A DNA stretch of 64,000 nt from Tardiphaga sp. 709 (lineage in GTDB: Bacteria; Pseudomonadota; Alphaproteobacteria; Rhizobiales; Xanthobacteraceae), in NCBI RefSeq assembly GCF_032401055.1, contig NZ_CP135529.1, forward strand, positions 2,418,001-2,482,000, written 5' to 3'. The first letter of the stretch is position 1, and the number at the start of each line of letters is the position of its first letter. Both the position numbers and the translations under genes were made by a program. The notes below the pieces were generated by a model. That model was not told the origin of the DNA. It saw nothing but the letters and a program-made list of their open reading frames with translations, and made no database searches. Below, one piece after another: positions 8,929 through 17,558 of the stretch.

Positions 8929-10138
8929 GGTAACGGCGGAATTCCAGCCGATCCTGGAGATCGTCGAGATAGGGAAGACCTCGCCGGAAGGGCTCGTCGA
9001 AGCTGATCCCAGGCGGATCGGAACCACGATGTACGTCGGCGGGAATACGCTGCAGAAGAACGGCGTGAGCACGCCAACCGATGGCGACTGGTATCTGCCT
9101 CCAGTCTGATCAATCCTCCGCCGGCTGCTCCTGCTGGTCCTCTCTATCAGCCGGGCGTTCCGCTGTATGAGAATTATGCACAGGTGCTGCTCGGCATGAA
9201 CGAGCTGCCGACCGTGCAGCAGCGCGTCGGCAATCGCTATTGGGGCGGCAGCGATGCCATGGCGCGCGCGGGCGTCGCCGCGGCGCCAGGCGAGGCGTCG
9301 CCGACGCCCACGGCGTTCTGGGGCCGCATCGAAGGCGGCCAATCCGATTTGCAGCCCTCCACCACGACAGGCTCCACCTACAAGGCCGACCAGTTGAAAG
9401 TGCAGGCAGGCCTCGACGGTCTCCTGATGGAGAACGAGCGCGGCCGGCTGATCGTCGGTCTCACCGGGCAATTATGGCCTGACAACCGCCAATGTCGCGT
9501 CGTTCTTCGGCAACGGCCGGATCCGCGTCGAAGGTTCGGGTGTCGGCGGCACGCTGACCTGGTTCGGCGACAACGGCTTCTATGTCGACGGCCAGGCGCA
9601 GTCGATGTTCTACCGCAGCGATCTGTCTTCCGTGCTGGCCGGCAGCCTGACCCACGGCAATGAAGGGGTGGGCTATGCCTTCAGCGTTGAAACCGGCAAG
9701 CGGTTCTTTGTCGGCAACGGCTGGTCACTGACGCCGCAGGCGCAATTGTCCTATTCGAAGGCCGAGTTCGATGGCTTCACCGATCGGTTCGGCGCCTCGG
9801 TGCCGCTGCGCGATGGCGACAGCCTGCTCGGCCGCGCCGGACTTGCCCTCAACCACCAGAAGACCTGGAACGACGGCGCAGGCATCGTGCGCTCTGATAT
9901 CTATGGCATCGGCAATCTGCGCTACGAGTTCCTCAATGGCACCAATGTCGACGTCGCCGGCACCGGCTTCGCCAGCGCGCAAGACCGGCTGTGGGGCAGC
10001 ATCGGCGGCGGCGGCACCTATAGCTGGGCCAACGGCCGCTACGCTGTCTTCGGCGAGGTCTCCTATAGCGCGAGCCTTGAGGACGCCGCGGCGAACCGCA
10101 GCTACAAGGGCACTGGCGGCTTCCGCGCCACTTGGTGA
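8929..10138 (+). pseudogene. autotransporter outer-membrane beta-barrel protein, degraded C-terminal part
   Basis: Recognisable autotransporter fragments lie in different frames: GNGGIPADPGD (from 8929), then IVEIGKTSPEGLV and KNGVSTPTDGDWYL (frame shifted near 8960), then LINPPPAAPAGPLYQPGVPL (shifted between 9094 and 9106), the barrel start with NELPTVQQRVGNRYW, and after another shift at 9472-9473 (one extra T) the rest of the beta-barrel from YGLTTANVASFFGNG to the terminal FRATW. The last residue is aromatic, as expected for an outer-membrane barrel. The passenger domain upstream is missing and part of the conserved segment before NGVSTP is replaced. At least three frameshifts and a truncated 5' part make this a dead gene rather than a sequencing artefact. 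Confidence 0.85.
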
Positions 10139-10362
10139 ACGGGCGCGCCGTCCACGTAACTTATGCCTGGACACTAGCTTTCTCTCGGATCGTTGGATCC
10201 AGCTCGCAGGGTCGCCTTGAACCGGAATGCTTTTGCGAAAATCGCTTTCAATTCATGAGCATCGTCCTGGGGACTGGAGTTCCTGTGTTCGTCGTCAGCA
10301 ACCCGTGAAGGCGATGCCGCACCGTCAACGACCGGGGGGTCGGCACCGGATCCAGGCGACCT

Positions 10363-11244
10363 TCAGATAAGGCGATCGCCAACCCGGAACGCATTTGCCT
10401 TGCGGACCTTCTCACTTATCCTCGCCACGTCCCGCACATAGATCGTATTGAACTTATCCATGCCCGTTGTCGGTGCGAGTACGCGCGTAAATCCATCGTA
10501 TTTCGCTGTGACAAAACCGTTGCTGAGAATCGTGTTGTGCATTGCGCGATCGTCGAGGCCGTAGTCGGAGGCGAGGCCCAGCGTTTCAGCAATGATGATT
10601 TCAAGCTTGGGATCAGCGAGAAGCCGTTTGGCTCCTGCGATGACTGCAGGCTCAAATCCCTCCACATCGATAACCAGCATGTTCGGAGTCGCCGGAAACA
10701 CCTCATCAAGAGCCCGGACGGGAATCGACAAGCCTGAGCCATCCAGGACGATCCGGTCGTTTCCCCCGCGATCTGTGGAGAAATTCAGATCGGAAGCTTC
10801 CTTCCCCGCCCCCATGTTGAGCGTGGTCACCAGGCTCGACACCTCATTGATCGCTACATTGTCGCGCAGAGCTTTGAATGTTGAGGGCACCGGTTCCATG
10901 GCGATCACGCGTGCTTTTACTACGCTGCTTGCCGCAATAGAAAGTGCGCCGATGTTGGCGCCGACGTCCCCTAACAGATCGCCTTCCCTGAGGAAGTGAA
11001 GCGCGAGCGAGACCTCTTCGACCTCGGGTAAACCGAAGTAATAGTTCACCGCAGCGCCCGGCATCTGTTTGGATATAATAAGCCGGGAATCTCCGACGAA
11101 GGGTAAAACGATGGGATGTTGAATGGCGCGGCTGGCAAGCTGCCACCGCATGAACCTTATGAACGTTCGGCGTTTATTCTGCCGCGCGAGCGGATGACGG
11201 TTTGCGAAGCGCGACAGATGGTAAAGATCGGCTAAATTTCCCAT
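10363..11244 (-). CDS. FkbM family methyltransferase
   Basis: This 293-residue protein has a SAM-binding motif I (LLGDVGANIGALSIAA, about residues 105-120), motif II around ARVIAMEPVP, and a motif typical of FkbM enzymes near MLVIDVEGFEPAVIAGA. The family O-methylates sugars or polyketides; in surface-polysaccharide loci it often caps or decorates glycans. I place the start at ATG 11244 (MGNLADLYHL), which has an AAAGG-like site upstream; an in-frame ATG at 11340 would add 32 poorly structured residues. It is on the same strand as the acyltransferase at 11588, with a 343-bp gap, so it probably has its own promoter. The substrate is unknown. Confidence 0.85.
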   Translation of the reverse strand: MGNLADLYHLSRFANRHPLARQNKRRTFIRFMRWQLASRAIQHPIVLPFVGDSRLIISKQMPGAAVNYYFGLPEVEEVSLALHFLREGDLLGDVGANIGALSIAASSVVKARVIAMEPVPSTFKALRDNVAINEVSSLVTTLNMGAGKEASDLNFSTDRGGNDRIVLDGSGLSIPVRALDEVFPATPNMLVIDVEGFEPAVIAGAKRLLADPKLEIIIAETLGLASDYGLDDRAMHNTILSNGFVTAKYDGFTRVLAPTTGMDKFNTIYVRDVARISEKVRKANAFRVGDRLI

Positions 11245-11587
11245 AGCAGCATGCCTTTTTAGGTCGCCCGACGCCGAACATGGAGAGCAGGCCATTGACG
11301 GAGCAATGGCGGCGACGGCCAACCGCTCGGAAGCCACCAAACCGGAAACATTTGCAAATTTAACCTAATGGTTCGCAGCACTGCTCAGCCGCCACGATGG
11401 ACCGAACAGCTATTATCGGTACTTGTCTACAGCAATCGCGGCGAGTTCAGATTAACGTAAATGCCTACTGGGAATGGCGGTTAATAGCGACACCGGGCCG
11501 CTTTGAGCGAGCGTCACGATAGTGCGCGATCATTTCGGGAAATTGCCGTGAGCGGGCTTCAGTTCGCCGGCGCCCTGTGGTCAGGGC
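11245..11587. other. intergenic region upstream of the FkbM gene
   Basis: This holds the likely promoter of the methyltransferase gene and the 3' flank of the acyltransferase gene. I see no gene, clear hairpin or repeat apart from a short GGCGGTTAATAGCGA-like stretch resembling one near 6855. Confidence 0.4.
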
Positions 11588-12739
11588 TCAGCGACCGGAA
11601 CTCTCCGCAGGCTGTCCCGGCGATCCGCCAAAGTGTTCCTTGAAGGCCGAGAGCGGGCGCTCAATAGCAAAATACGAGAGAATAGAAAGTGCAAGAGTGA
11701 TGGCGAAGGCTAGCACCACCTGCATCAGCGACGCTCTACTGCCACTTAGTGCACCGTCGTTAAGACCCAAATAGAACAGCACGGGAAGATGGACAACGTA
11801 CATTGCGTAGGAGATATAGCCGAAGCCACGCAAGACCGGTGTCGACAGGACCGCGGTAAGCTTACGCTTCATAATACCATCATCAAAAATCATCGTACTG
11901 ACAAAGGATACACTGATCATCGCGTAGGCCGCCAGGGCCACGGTCCAATACGCCGCCTGGGACGTGATGATGCCAGTGTCCCGGCCTATTCGATTGACGA
12001 TCAGCAGCAAGATCGCGACAGCCAGCAACAGCACGCAATGCAGTCCATGCAGCGAGCGTTTTTCAAACTCGCGAACCGCCAACCAACCGCCAAGCGATAG
12101 TGACAGCATGCGCGTAAAGATCGACATATAAACGAGATCACCGGACAAAACATTATCCCGGCTGCCATAAATTGCAGCGATCACGAGGCCGCTGACGATT
12201 GCAAGAGCCGGAATCACACGCCCCGTAACAACGCTCAACAGGCGCTGCGGCACCAACAGGACCAACAGCGGCCAGAAGAAATAAAACTGCTCCTCGACGG
12301 AGAGCGACCAGGTTTGCTCGAGCGGATGCGGCGCAGGATGAAACGGGTGGTAGAAATTGAACGTGTAGGTCAGCAGACTGAGCGTATCCCACGCCCCAAA
12401 ATGAAAAACGAAGTAGCAAGAGACCACGGCAATATAATAGACCGGGAAGATTCGCAGTGCGCGGCGAGCATAAAAATTAGAGAACGAAATGCGGCCGGTC
12501 TTGGCGCGTTCCCGCAGCAACAGCCGGGTAATGAAGAAGCCGCTGATGGCGAAGAAAATGTCCAGCGCGACATAACCCGTCCGCGGCGCCTGATTGATCT
12601 TCCAGGCGATGTTATATAGCTCACTGTCAACCACTTGCGGCAAGTGGCTGAAGACGACAACTAGCACGGCGACGCCACGAAAGCCGTCAAACGCCGGAAA
12701 TTTTGCCAGCCGTTGAGAGCTGACCTCTGGGTCAGACAT
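11588..12739 (-). CDS. acyltransferase-3 family membrane protein
   Basis: This 383-residue integral membrane protein has about ten hydrophobic helices. It begins with the family signature FPAFDGFRGVAVLVVVFSHL at about residues 15-35 and continues with FFAISGFFITRLLLRER and QTWSLSVEEQFYFFWPLLVL, which contain the conserved Arg/His and S-x-x-x-E-x-x-F-Y-x-x-P-like elements. The family transfers acyl groups (usually acetyl) to extracytoplasmic sugars of exopolysaccharide, LPS or nodulation factors. The start at ATG 12739 has an excellent AGGAGGG site 6 bp upstream, which I prefer to the longer in-frame start at 12757. It follows the tandem hydrolase gene on the same strand after a 123-bp gap and may be co-transcribed with it. 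Confidence 0.9.
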   Translation of the reverse strand: MSDPEVSSQRLAKFPAFDGFRGVAVLVVVFSHLPQVVDSELYNIAWKINQAPRTGYVALDIFFAISGFFITRLLLRERAKTGRISFSNFYARRALRIFPVYYIAVVSCYFVFHFGAWDTLSLLTYTFNFYHPFHPAPHPLEQTWSLSVEEQFYFFWPLLVLLVPQRLLSVVTGRVIPALAIVSGLVIAAIYGSRDNVLSGDLVYMSIFTRMLSLSLGGWLAVREFEKRSLHGLHCVLLLAVAILLLIVNRIGRDTGIITSQAAYWTVALAAYAMISVSFVSTMIFDDGIMKRKLTAVLSTPVLRGFGYISYAMYVVHLPVLFYLGLNDGALSGSRASLMQVVLAFAITLALSILSYFAIERPLSAFKEHFGGSPGQPAESSGR

Positions 12740-12862
12740 AATGGCCCTCCTCCACAAGATCGATAGGGTTAAGCTTCATCCGATCGCACGTAGATAAACG
12801 AAATGAACACGTTTCCATGAGGCTCCTCGAGTCCGAGGACACTGCAAAGCAGTCGAGAAACG

Positions 12863-14668
12863 TTAGCGGCGCAAGAGAGATCTCAAGGGAAACTTGGAAG
12901 CCTGACGGTGCTGTTCGCGGGATGGCGGTGACGAAGGCGCCGCGAGCACGTCGCACAGGGCGCTCGTTAGTCGCGCGCGCGCCGCCGAGTGGGTGAAATC
13001 GTGGTCGGCATCAGGGATTATCGAAACCGAAGCCTTCGGATAGCGGCGTAGCCGCGCGCCTCTTCTTCCCATATACGTGCGGAATTCGCCCAGCGAGTGA
13101 TCTCCTTCCGAAAATAACATCGCTAGACGAACGCCGCGACTTTCGAGAATTTGGAAACGGCGATGACCCTCGCTGTAGAGCTTCTGGCCGGTCCGGCCCG
13201 GGATGTGGCTGGCTATCAATGAGACAGTTCGAACAAGGCGTTTTGAGAAAAAGATAACCGGAGCTTTGATGCGCAAATTGCCTGACAGCAGTCGTCTCAA
13301 GCTTCGCTTGCTAAACAACATCGCAACGGACCCGCCAATGGTTCGATGGGCCGATAACAAGGCTTCAGCGACGGTTTCCCGTGGGTCCCAGACAAAACGC
13401 ATGATATTGATGGCGACGACATTGCGAACGCGCACATCTTGCACCGCTGCCTGGAATGCGGCGTAAGCACCACTGCAGCGTCCTACCAAGGCGATCGGGC
13501 CGGCATCGAGCTTCTCTACATAGTCGATCGCGTGACGCAGGTCAGCAGTTTGCTCTTCCGAATAAAGTACTTCGGCCGGCGCGCCTGCCGACGCCGCACT
13601 GTCGCCTATACCGCCGGCGTCGATTCTCAACGAAGCGATCCCGTGCTCCGCGAGGGCGCGAGCCTGTTCTACTGCCGCGCGACCCCAGCCGATGTGATAG
13701 TCGCGCCCCGAATTGGCGAGCACTGCGATAGCTGAAGGCCTTCGACCGAGCGGCCGACACAGGACTCCGAAGAGCCGCTCGTCTGGCCCAAACCGAACCG
13801 GTAACTCCTCATAGTGAGGTCCGACGATTGGCCGCGCGGGCCCTGTCACTTTGGCGGAACAGTTGGCGCCCGCGATTGGAAAATGCCCGAGATCGTCGAT
13901 CCATGACACGATTCGTGTCAGCGTGCCGAGCTGTGGACCAGCCAAACTTGGATTTTGCAGGATATTTTCATACCCCTCGTAGTCGATGGACGAAACTTCG
14001 GCTCCGAGCGTCTTCAGGTGGTTGCCGATTGAGCTGTCACGGGACATCGGACTGCGCTCAACCAAAAGAACCCGTGCGGCGGGAGGCTCAGTTGTCCGAG
14101 TAAGATCGATAGTTTTGATGGCTGCGGCGCGGCTGCTTGCCAGTGCAATACCAGCGACGCTGTAGCCGTTGTCGGATGGGTCGGGCCCGATACCCATCCG
14201 GTCGGTCAGCATGCGCGACCAGGCCTGAAGTTCACGAAGATAGGCGCGCCCTTTGACGACCGGCGCCATCAGGACCGTCGCTGCGACGTCGGGTAATTCG
14301 GTTCCGAGTTGGGCGGCCAGACTGGCGCCAAGGCCTTGTCCGACCAGAACGAGTTCGATGCCGGGATTGTATTCCCGCAAGAATGCAACGCACTGACGGG
14401 CAGCAACAAACCAGTCAGAGATGCCTTCGGGGTCGGCAGCGAGATCGATTGCATCTGCCGTGCCGGGATAATCGAATCTGAGGCATGCATGACCTGCCGC
14501 GGCAATGTACTCGGCCAAAGCACTCCATGTGGCTCGGGTACACAATTCCTCATATCCGATCGGTGCGAGCAACAGCACCGCCTTGCGTCCGCATCGGTCA
14601 ATGCAGCCCGCGTGATAAAAGCCGCCGAAAGTATCAAACGTTACAGGTGCGCCATATCGGAATGTCAT
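12863..14668 (-). CDS. tandem alpha/beta-hydrolase protein with one degenerate and one Cys-type active site
   Basis: This 601-residue protein contains two alpha/beta-hydrolase folds in a row. Domain 1 (about residues 1-260) has the LLAPIGYEELCTRATW oxyanion region and a nucleophile elbow GQGLG at 110-114, where Gly112 replaces the serine. Domain 2 (about 285-580) has the RIDAGGIGDS loop, an elbow GRCSG at 396-400 with Cys398 in the nucleophile position, the LFSEGDHSLGEF acid loop and a DADHDFTHSAAR histidine. Domain 2 could therefore hold a Cys-Asp-His triad while domain 1 looks inactive. Related two-domain hydrolases occur in exopolysaccharide and exosortase-type loci; the substrate is not known. 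The gene is divergent from the carrier-protein operon (493 bp apart), which suggests acyl or aminoacyl thioester handling by inference only. Confidence 0.8.
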   Translation of the reverse strand: MTFRYGAPVTFDTFGGFYHAGCIDRCGRKAVLLLAPIGYEELCTRATWSALAEYIAAAGHACLRFDYPGTADAIDLAADPEGISDWFVAARQCVAFLREYNPGIELVLVGQGLGASLAAQLGTELPDVAATVLMAPVVKGRAYLRELQAWSRMLTDRMGIGPDPSDNGYSVAGIALASSRAAAIKTIDLTRTTEPPAARVLLVERSPMSRDSSIGNHLKTLGAEVSSIDYEGYENILQNPSLAGPQLGTLTRIVSWIDDLGHFPIAGANCSAKVTGPARPIVGPHYEELPVRFGPDERLFGVLCRPLGRRPSAIAVLANSGRDYHIGWGRAAVEQARALAEHGIASLRIDAGGIGDSAASAGAPAEVLYSEEQTADLRHAIDYVEKLDAGPIALVGRCSGAYAAFQAAVQDVRVRNVVAINIMRFVWDPRETVAEALLSAHRTIGGSVAMLFSKRSLRRLLSGNLRIKAPVIFFSKRLVRTVSLIASHIPGRTGQKLYSEGHRRFQILESRGVRLAMLFSEGDHSLGEFRTYMGRRGARLRRYPKASVSIIPDADHDFTHSAARARLTSALCDVLAAPSSPPSREQHRQASKFPLRSLLRR

Positions 14669-15161
14669 GATCTTGAAACTATTACAGTTTTCTGTTCGTT
14701 AGCCGAATGGCGCCAGCAAATGGATATTTTCGCTGCTAAGCAGTCGCCCTTGCCGGATGCCAATTTCTTAACTCAGGGGCGACGAAGGTGTCATTCGATA
14801 TCGCGTTCCATCATTAACGTGTACTCGGCGCGGTACGTTGCCGCCGATAGTTAGCTATTTGCTAATCATGGTTCGTTATCTCGCGCGATCGACTTGAACC
14901 CGCTGATCCTGATATCGACGCCGTTGCTCGAAAGCACCCGACTAATAGTTGCGACCGCAGCAACCGGCGCCAGGATTAACGAAAGCGTCCATTTTGCGTG
15001 ATTATATCTTCATTCCGTTAAGCTTGACGCCGGAACGGTCTTTTGCATTTGAGGCTTATTACGATCCTCTCCACCTTTGATTGATATCTTGTCCATATCA
15101 CTGTGAGCCGCTCGCATCCCCTGGCGAAGCGATGGACTTTTTGTAGCGTTGGAGAAACTTC
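14669..15161. other. divergent promoter region between tandem hydrolase and carrier-protein operon
   Basis: This is 493 bp without a gene, more AT-rich than its flanks (for example 14840-14880 and 15000-15080). It must hold two outward promoters. The plus-strand side ends with a good ribosome site (TTGGAGAAACTTC) before the carrier-protein ATG at 15162. I found no clear palindrome. Confidence 0.5.
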
Positions 15162-15407
15162 ATGCGTGACCGTGTCCGCACCATTGTCGGATCGCTGAAC
15201 CTACTTCCCGTTCCAGTCGATGGCTTATCCGACCAGGACAATCTGTTCGATGCGGGCATGACATCGTTCGGTTCAGTTCAGCTGATGATGGCCATCGAGG
15301 AAGAATTCGATATCGAATTTCCAAACAGTCTGCTGACTCGCAAAACATTTGCGACGCTTGGTGGGTTGATTGCTGCTGTCGAACAGCTCGTCTCTGAGAA
15401 AGTCTAG
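15162..15407 (+). CDS. acyl/aminoacyl carrier protein
   Basis: This 81-residue protein has the four-helix carrier fold pattern. DNLFDAGMTSFGSVQL carries the phosphopantetheine attachment serine at Ser35 in an aGMTS-type motif instead of the fatty-acid ACP DSL, and it is followed by MMAIEEEFDIEFP. The length matches discrete carrier proteins. The DAGMTS motif and the downstream amino acid:[carrier protein] ligase indicate that it carries an aminoacyl group rather than a fatty acyl chain, which is established for the carrier proteins served by such ligases. It is the first gene of a tight operon: its stop at 15405-15407 is only 4 bp before the next ATG. A phosphopantetheinyl transferase is not encoded in the window. 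Confidence 0.92.
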   Translation: MRDRVRTIVGSLNLLPVPVDGLSDQDNLFDAGMTSFGSVQLMMAIEEEFDIEFPNSLLTRKTFATLGGLIAAVEQLVSEKV

Positions 15408-15411
15408 GGTC

Positions 15412-16620
15412 ATGATCCCGAACGCGGTGAAGCAAGGCATTGACGTGCCCGAAGCCGTGTCCTGGCGTGACGCGATGCGGCGGGTTGCCATCGAGGTTGC
15501 TTCGCCAAATGCCGCTCTTGCGGACCTAACCGCGACGTTTCCAGCGCAGACATTCGAAGCTCTTCGTCGTAACGAGATGCTCGGCTTGATGGTACCTAGA
15601 AGCCTTGGTGGCCAGGAATTGGAATTGCGCAAGATTGCCAATCTTTGCGCGATTCTCGCGGGCGCGTGCGGCGCCAGCGGCATGATTTACGCCATGCATC
15701 AGATCAAGCTATCGAGCCTGGTCGCCCATGGGATGCAAACCGAATATCATCGCGCGCTCATGCGCGATGTAGCTGTCAAGCAGCTACTGATCGCGTCGTC
15801 GACCACGGAGGCTGGCATCGGCGGCGATCTGCGGATATCGAATTGCGCGATCGAGACGACGGGTGATCGGGTTTCGCTGACAAAGCAGGCAAGTGTCCTG
15901 TCTTATGCCGCGGAAGCCGATATCATCCTGGCGACCGCGCGGCGCGGTCCGGCGTCGATCGGGTCCGATCAGGTCCTGATCGCGCTGCGGCGTGGCGACT
16001 ATCAACTTCAGCGCACCGCTGAGTGGAATACGCTCGGCATGCGCGCCACCTGCTCCGAGGGTTTCCTGCTGACGGCAACGGCCGGAGCCGATCAGATCTT
16101 TCCGAAGCCGTTCCACGAGATCGCAGTGCAGTCCATGCTGGCCACCGCACATGTGCTGTGGGCGAGCGTCTGGTTCGGGATCGCGACCGATGCTTTGTCG
16201 CGTGCGCGCGCCTCGGTTCGAGCAACGGCGCGGCGCGTGCCGTCCGATTTCGCGGGGCCGCTCCCAGGCGCGGCTCGACTGGCCGAGGCCACCGCCAAAT
16301 TGCAGACGTTCAAGTCCACGCTCGTCGCCCATATTGAGCGGTTCGAGACTGCGAAGCGCAACGAAGACGATCTCAGCTCGATCAATTTCGCGATCGAAAT
16401 GAACAATCTCAAGGTCATGGCTTCGACCATGGCCGTCGACATCGTACGTGAAGCGCTGATGGTGACGGGCATCGCCGGCTATCGCAACGACGGTCCATTC
16501 TCGGTCGGCCGCCATCTCAGGGATGTGCTGTCGGCGCCGCTGATGGTGGCTAACGATCGCATCCTCGCCAACACCGCTGGCCTCGTGGTCGCGAGCCGAT
16601 TTGACTCAGATCTGGAGTGA
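15412..16620 (+). CDS. acyl-CoA dehydrogenase-like flavoprotein acting in the carrier-protein operon
   Basis: This 402-residue protein follows the acyl-CoA dehydrogenase layout: an N-terminal helical part (LRRNEMLGLMVPRSLGGQEL), a middle beta domain with LLIASSTTEAGIGGDLR (FAD/substrate contact), and a C-terminal helical bundle ending GIAGYRNDGPFSVGRHLRDV then SAPLMVANDRI. In classical enzymes the catalytic glutamate sits in a YEGT-like segment at that last position; here the aligned residues are LMVAN and I see no equivalent Glu, so the chemistry may differ. Carrier-protein-linked homologues such as prolyl-S-PCP oxidases are known precedents. The ATG at 15412 follows the carrier-protein gene by 4 bp. 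It is probably an oxidase or dehydrogenase of an aminoacyl-S-carrier intermediate (inference). Confidence 0.82.
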   Translation: MIPNAVKQGIDVPEAVSWRDAMRRVAIEVASPNAALADLTATFPAQTFEALRRNEMLGLMVPRSLGGQELELRKIANLCAILAGACGASGMIYAMHQIKLSSLVAHGMQTEYHRALMRDVAVKQLLIASSTTEAGIGGDLRISNCAIETTGDRVSLTKQASVLSYAAEADIILATARRGPASIGSDQVLIALRRGDYQLQRTAEWNTLGMRATCSEGFLLTATAGADQIFPKPFHEIAVQSMLATAHVLWASVWFGIATDALSRARASVRATARRVPSDFAGPLPGAARLAEATAKLQTFKSTLVAHIERFETAKRNEDDLSSINFAIEMNNLKVMASTMAVDIVREALMVTGIAGYRNDGPFSVGRHLRDVLSAPLMVANDRILANTAGLVVASRFDSDLE

Positions 16621-16625
16621 TAGCG

Positions 16626-17555
16626 ATGAACGCGCCTGTTAAAGCCGTGCAAAGTCCGGAAGCATTTCTCGACGCCCTGTTCGACGAGTCGATCCTGATC
16701 AGGACCGGCGTCGACGGGCTCTATGGCCGCGCCGGTGTGTTCGAAGAGGTCATCGACGGGTTCGAAGCCGCGGTGACGAAAATAGCCGTCGGCGATCAGG
16801 CGACGCGGATTCATTTTCCGCCAGGCATGCCGCGCAAGAATCTTGTGAAAGCCGGTTACCTGAAGAGCTTTCCGCAATTGGCCGGCTGCGTCCACTCTTT
16901 CATGGGCGATAACGCCGACCATGCCAAGCTCGTCGGCATGATCGAGCGGGGCGAAGACTGGACCGAGATGCAGGATGCGACGGAAGTCGCGCTGACGCCG
17001 GCTGCCTGCTACCCGCTTTATCCTACTGTCGCGGCGGAAGGTCCGGTGCCGGAGGGCGGTCGGCTGTTCGATCTCAAGTCATACTGCTTCCGCCATGAGC
17101 CCTCGAAGGATCCGGCGCGGATGCAGCTGTTCCGGATGCGCGAATTCGTCCGCATCGGCACGGCCGACGAAGTGACATCTTTCCGGGCCACTTGGCTCGA
17201 GCGCGGCGAAAAGCTTATCGCTTCGTTGGGCCTGCCTTGCGTTATCGATGTGGCCAACGATCCGTTCTTCGGGCGCACTGGCCGCGTCATGGCGTCGAGT
17301 CAGCGCGACCAAGGTCTGAAATTTGAGTTGCTAATCCCAGTCGCGAGCGATGAAGATCCGACGGCGTGTCTGTCGTTCAACTATCACCAGAACCATTTCG
17401 GCAGCCTGTGGGGCATGCACTTCGCGGACGGCGAGGTCGCGCACTCCGCCTGTGTCGGCTTCGGCCTGGAGCGGACGGCGCTGGCGCTGTTCCGTCACCA
17501 CGGCACCAAGGTCGACGCGTGGCCCGCGGATGTCCGCCGCGTGCTGTGGGGCTAG
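16626..17555 (+). CDS. amino acid:[carrier protein] ligase (class II synthetase-like)
   Basis: This 309-residue protein is related to the catalytic core of atypical seryl-tRNA synthetases and lacks the tRNA-binding arm. Motif 2 is CFRHEPSKDPARMQLFRMRE and motif 3 is GFGLERTALALF. Probable zinc ligands are Cys128, Glu173 and Cys276, each offset by three from Cys131/Glu176/Cys279 as I recall them for the Bradyrhizobium enzyme. Such ligases activate a small amino acid (Gly or Ala in characterised members) with ATP and load it onto the phosphopantetheine of a partner carrier protein; they do not charge tRNA. The partner is presumably the gene product at 15162. I choose ATG 16626, which has GGAG 8 bp upstream, over the GTG at 16617. 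The physiological role is unknown even in studied relatives. Confidence 0.93.
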   Translation: MNAPVKAVQSPEAFLDALFDESILIRTGVDGLYGRAGVFEEVIDGFEAAVTKIAVGDQATRIHFPPGMPRKNLVKAGYLKSFPQLAGCVHSFMGDNADHAKLVGMIERGEDWTEMQDATEVALTPAACYPLYPTVAAEGPVPEGGRLFDLKSYCFRHEPSKDPARMQLFRMREFVRIGTADEVTSFRATWLERGEKLIASLGLPCVIDVANDPFFGRTGRVMASSQRDQGLKFELLIPVASDEDPTACLSFNYHQNHFGSLWGMHFADGEVAHSACVGFGLERTALALFRHHGTKVDAWPADVRRVLWG

Positions 17556-17558
17556 GCC

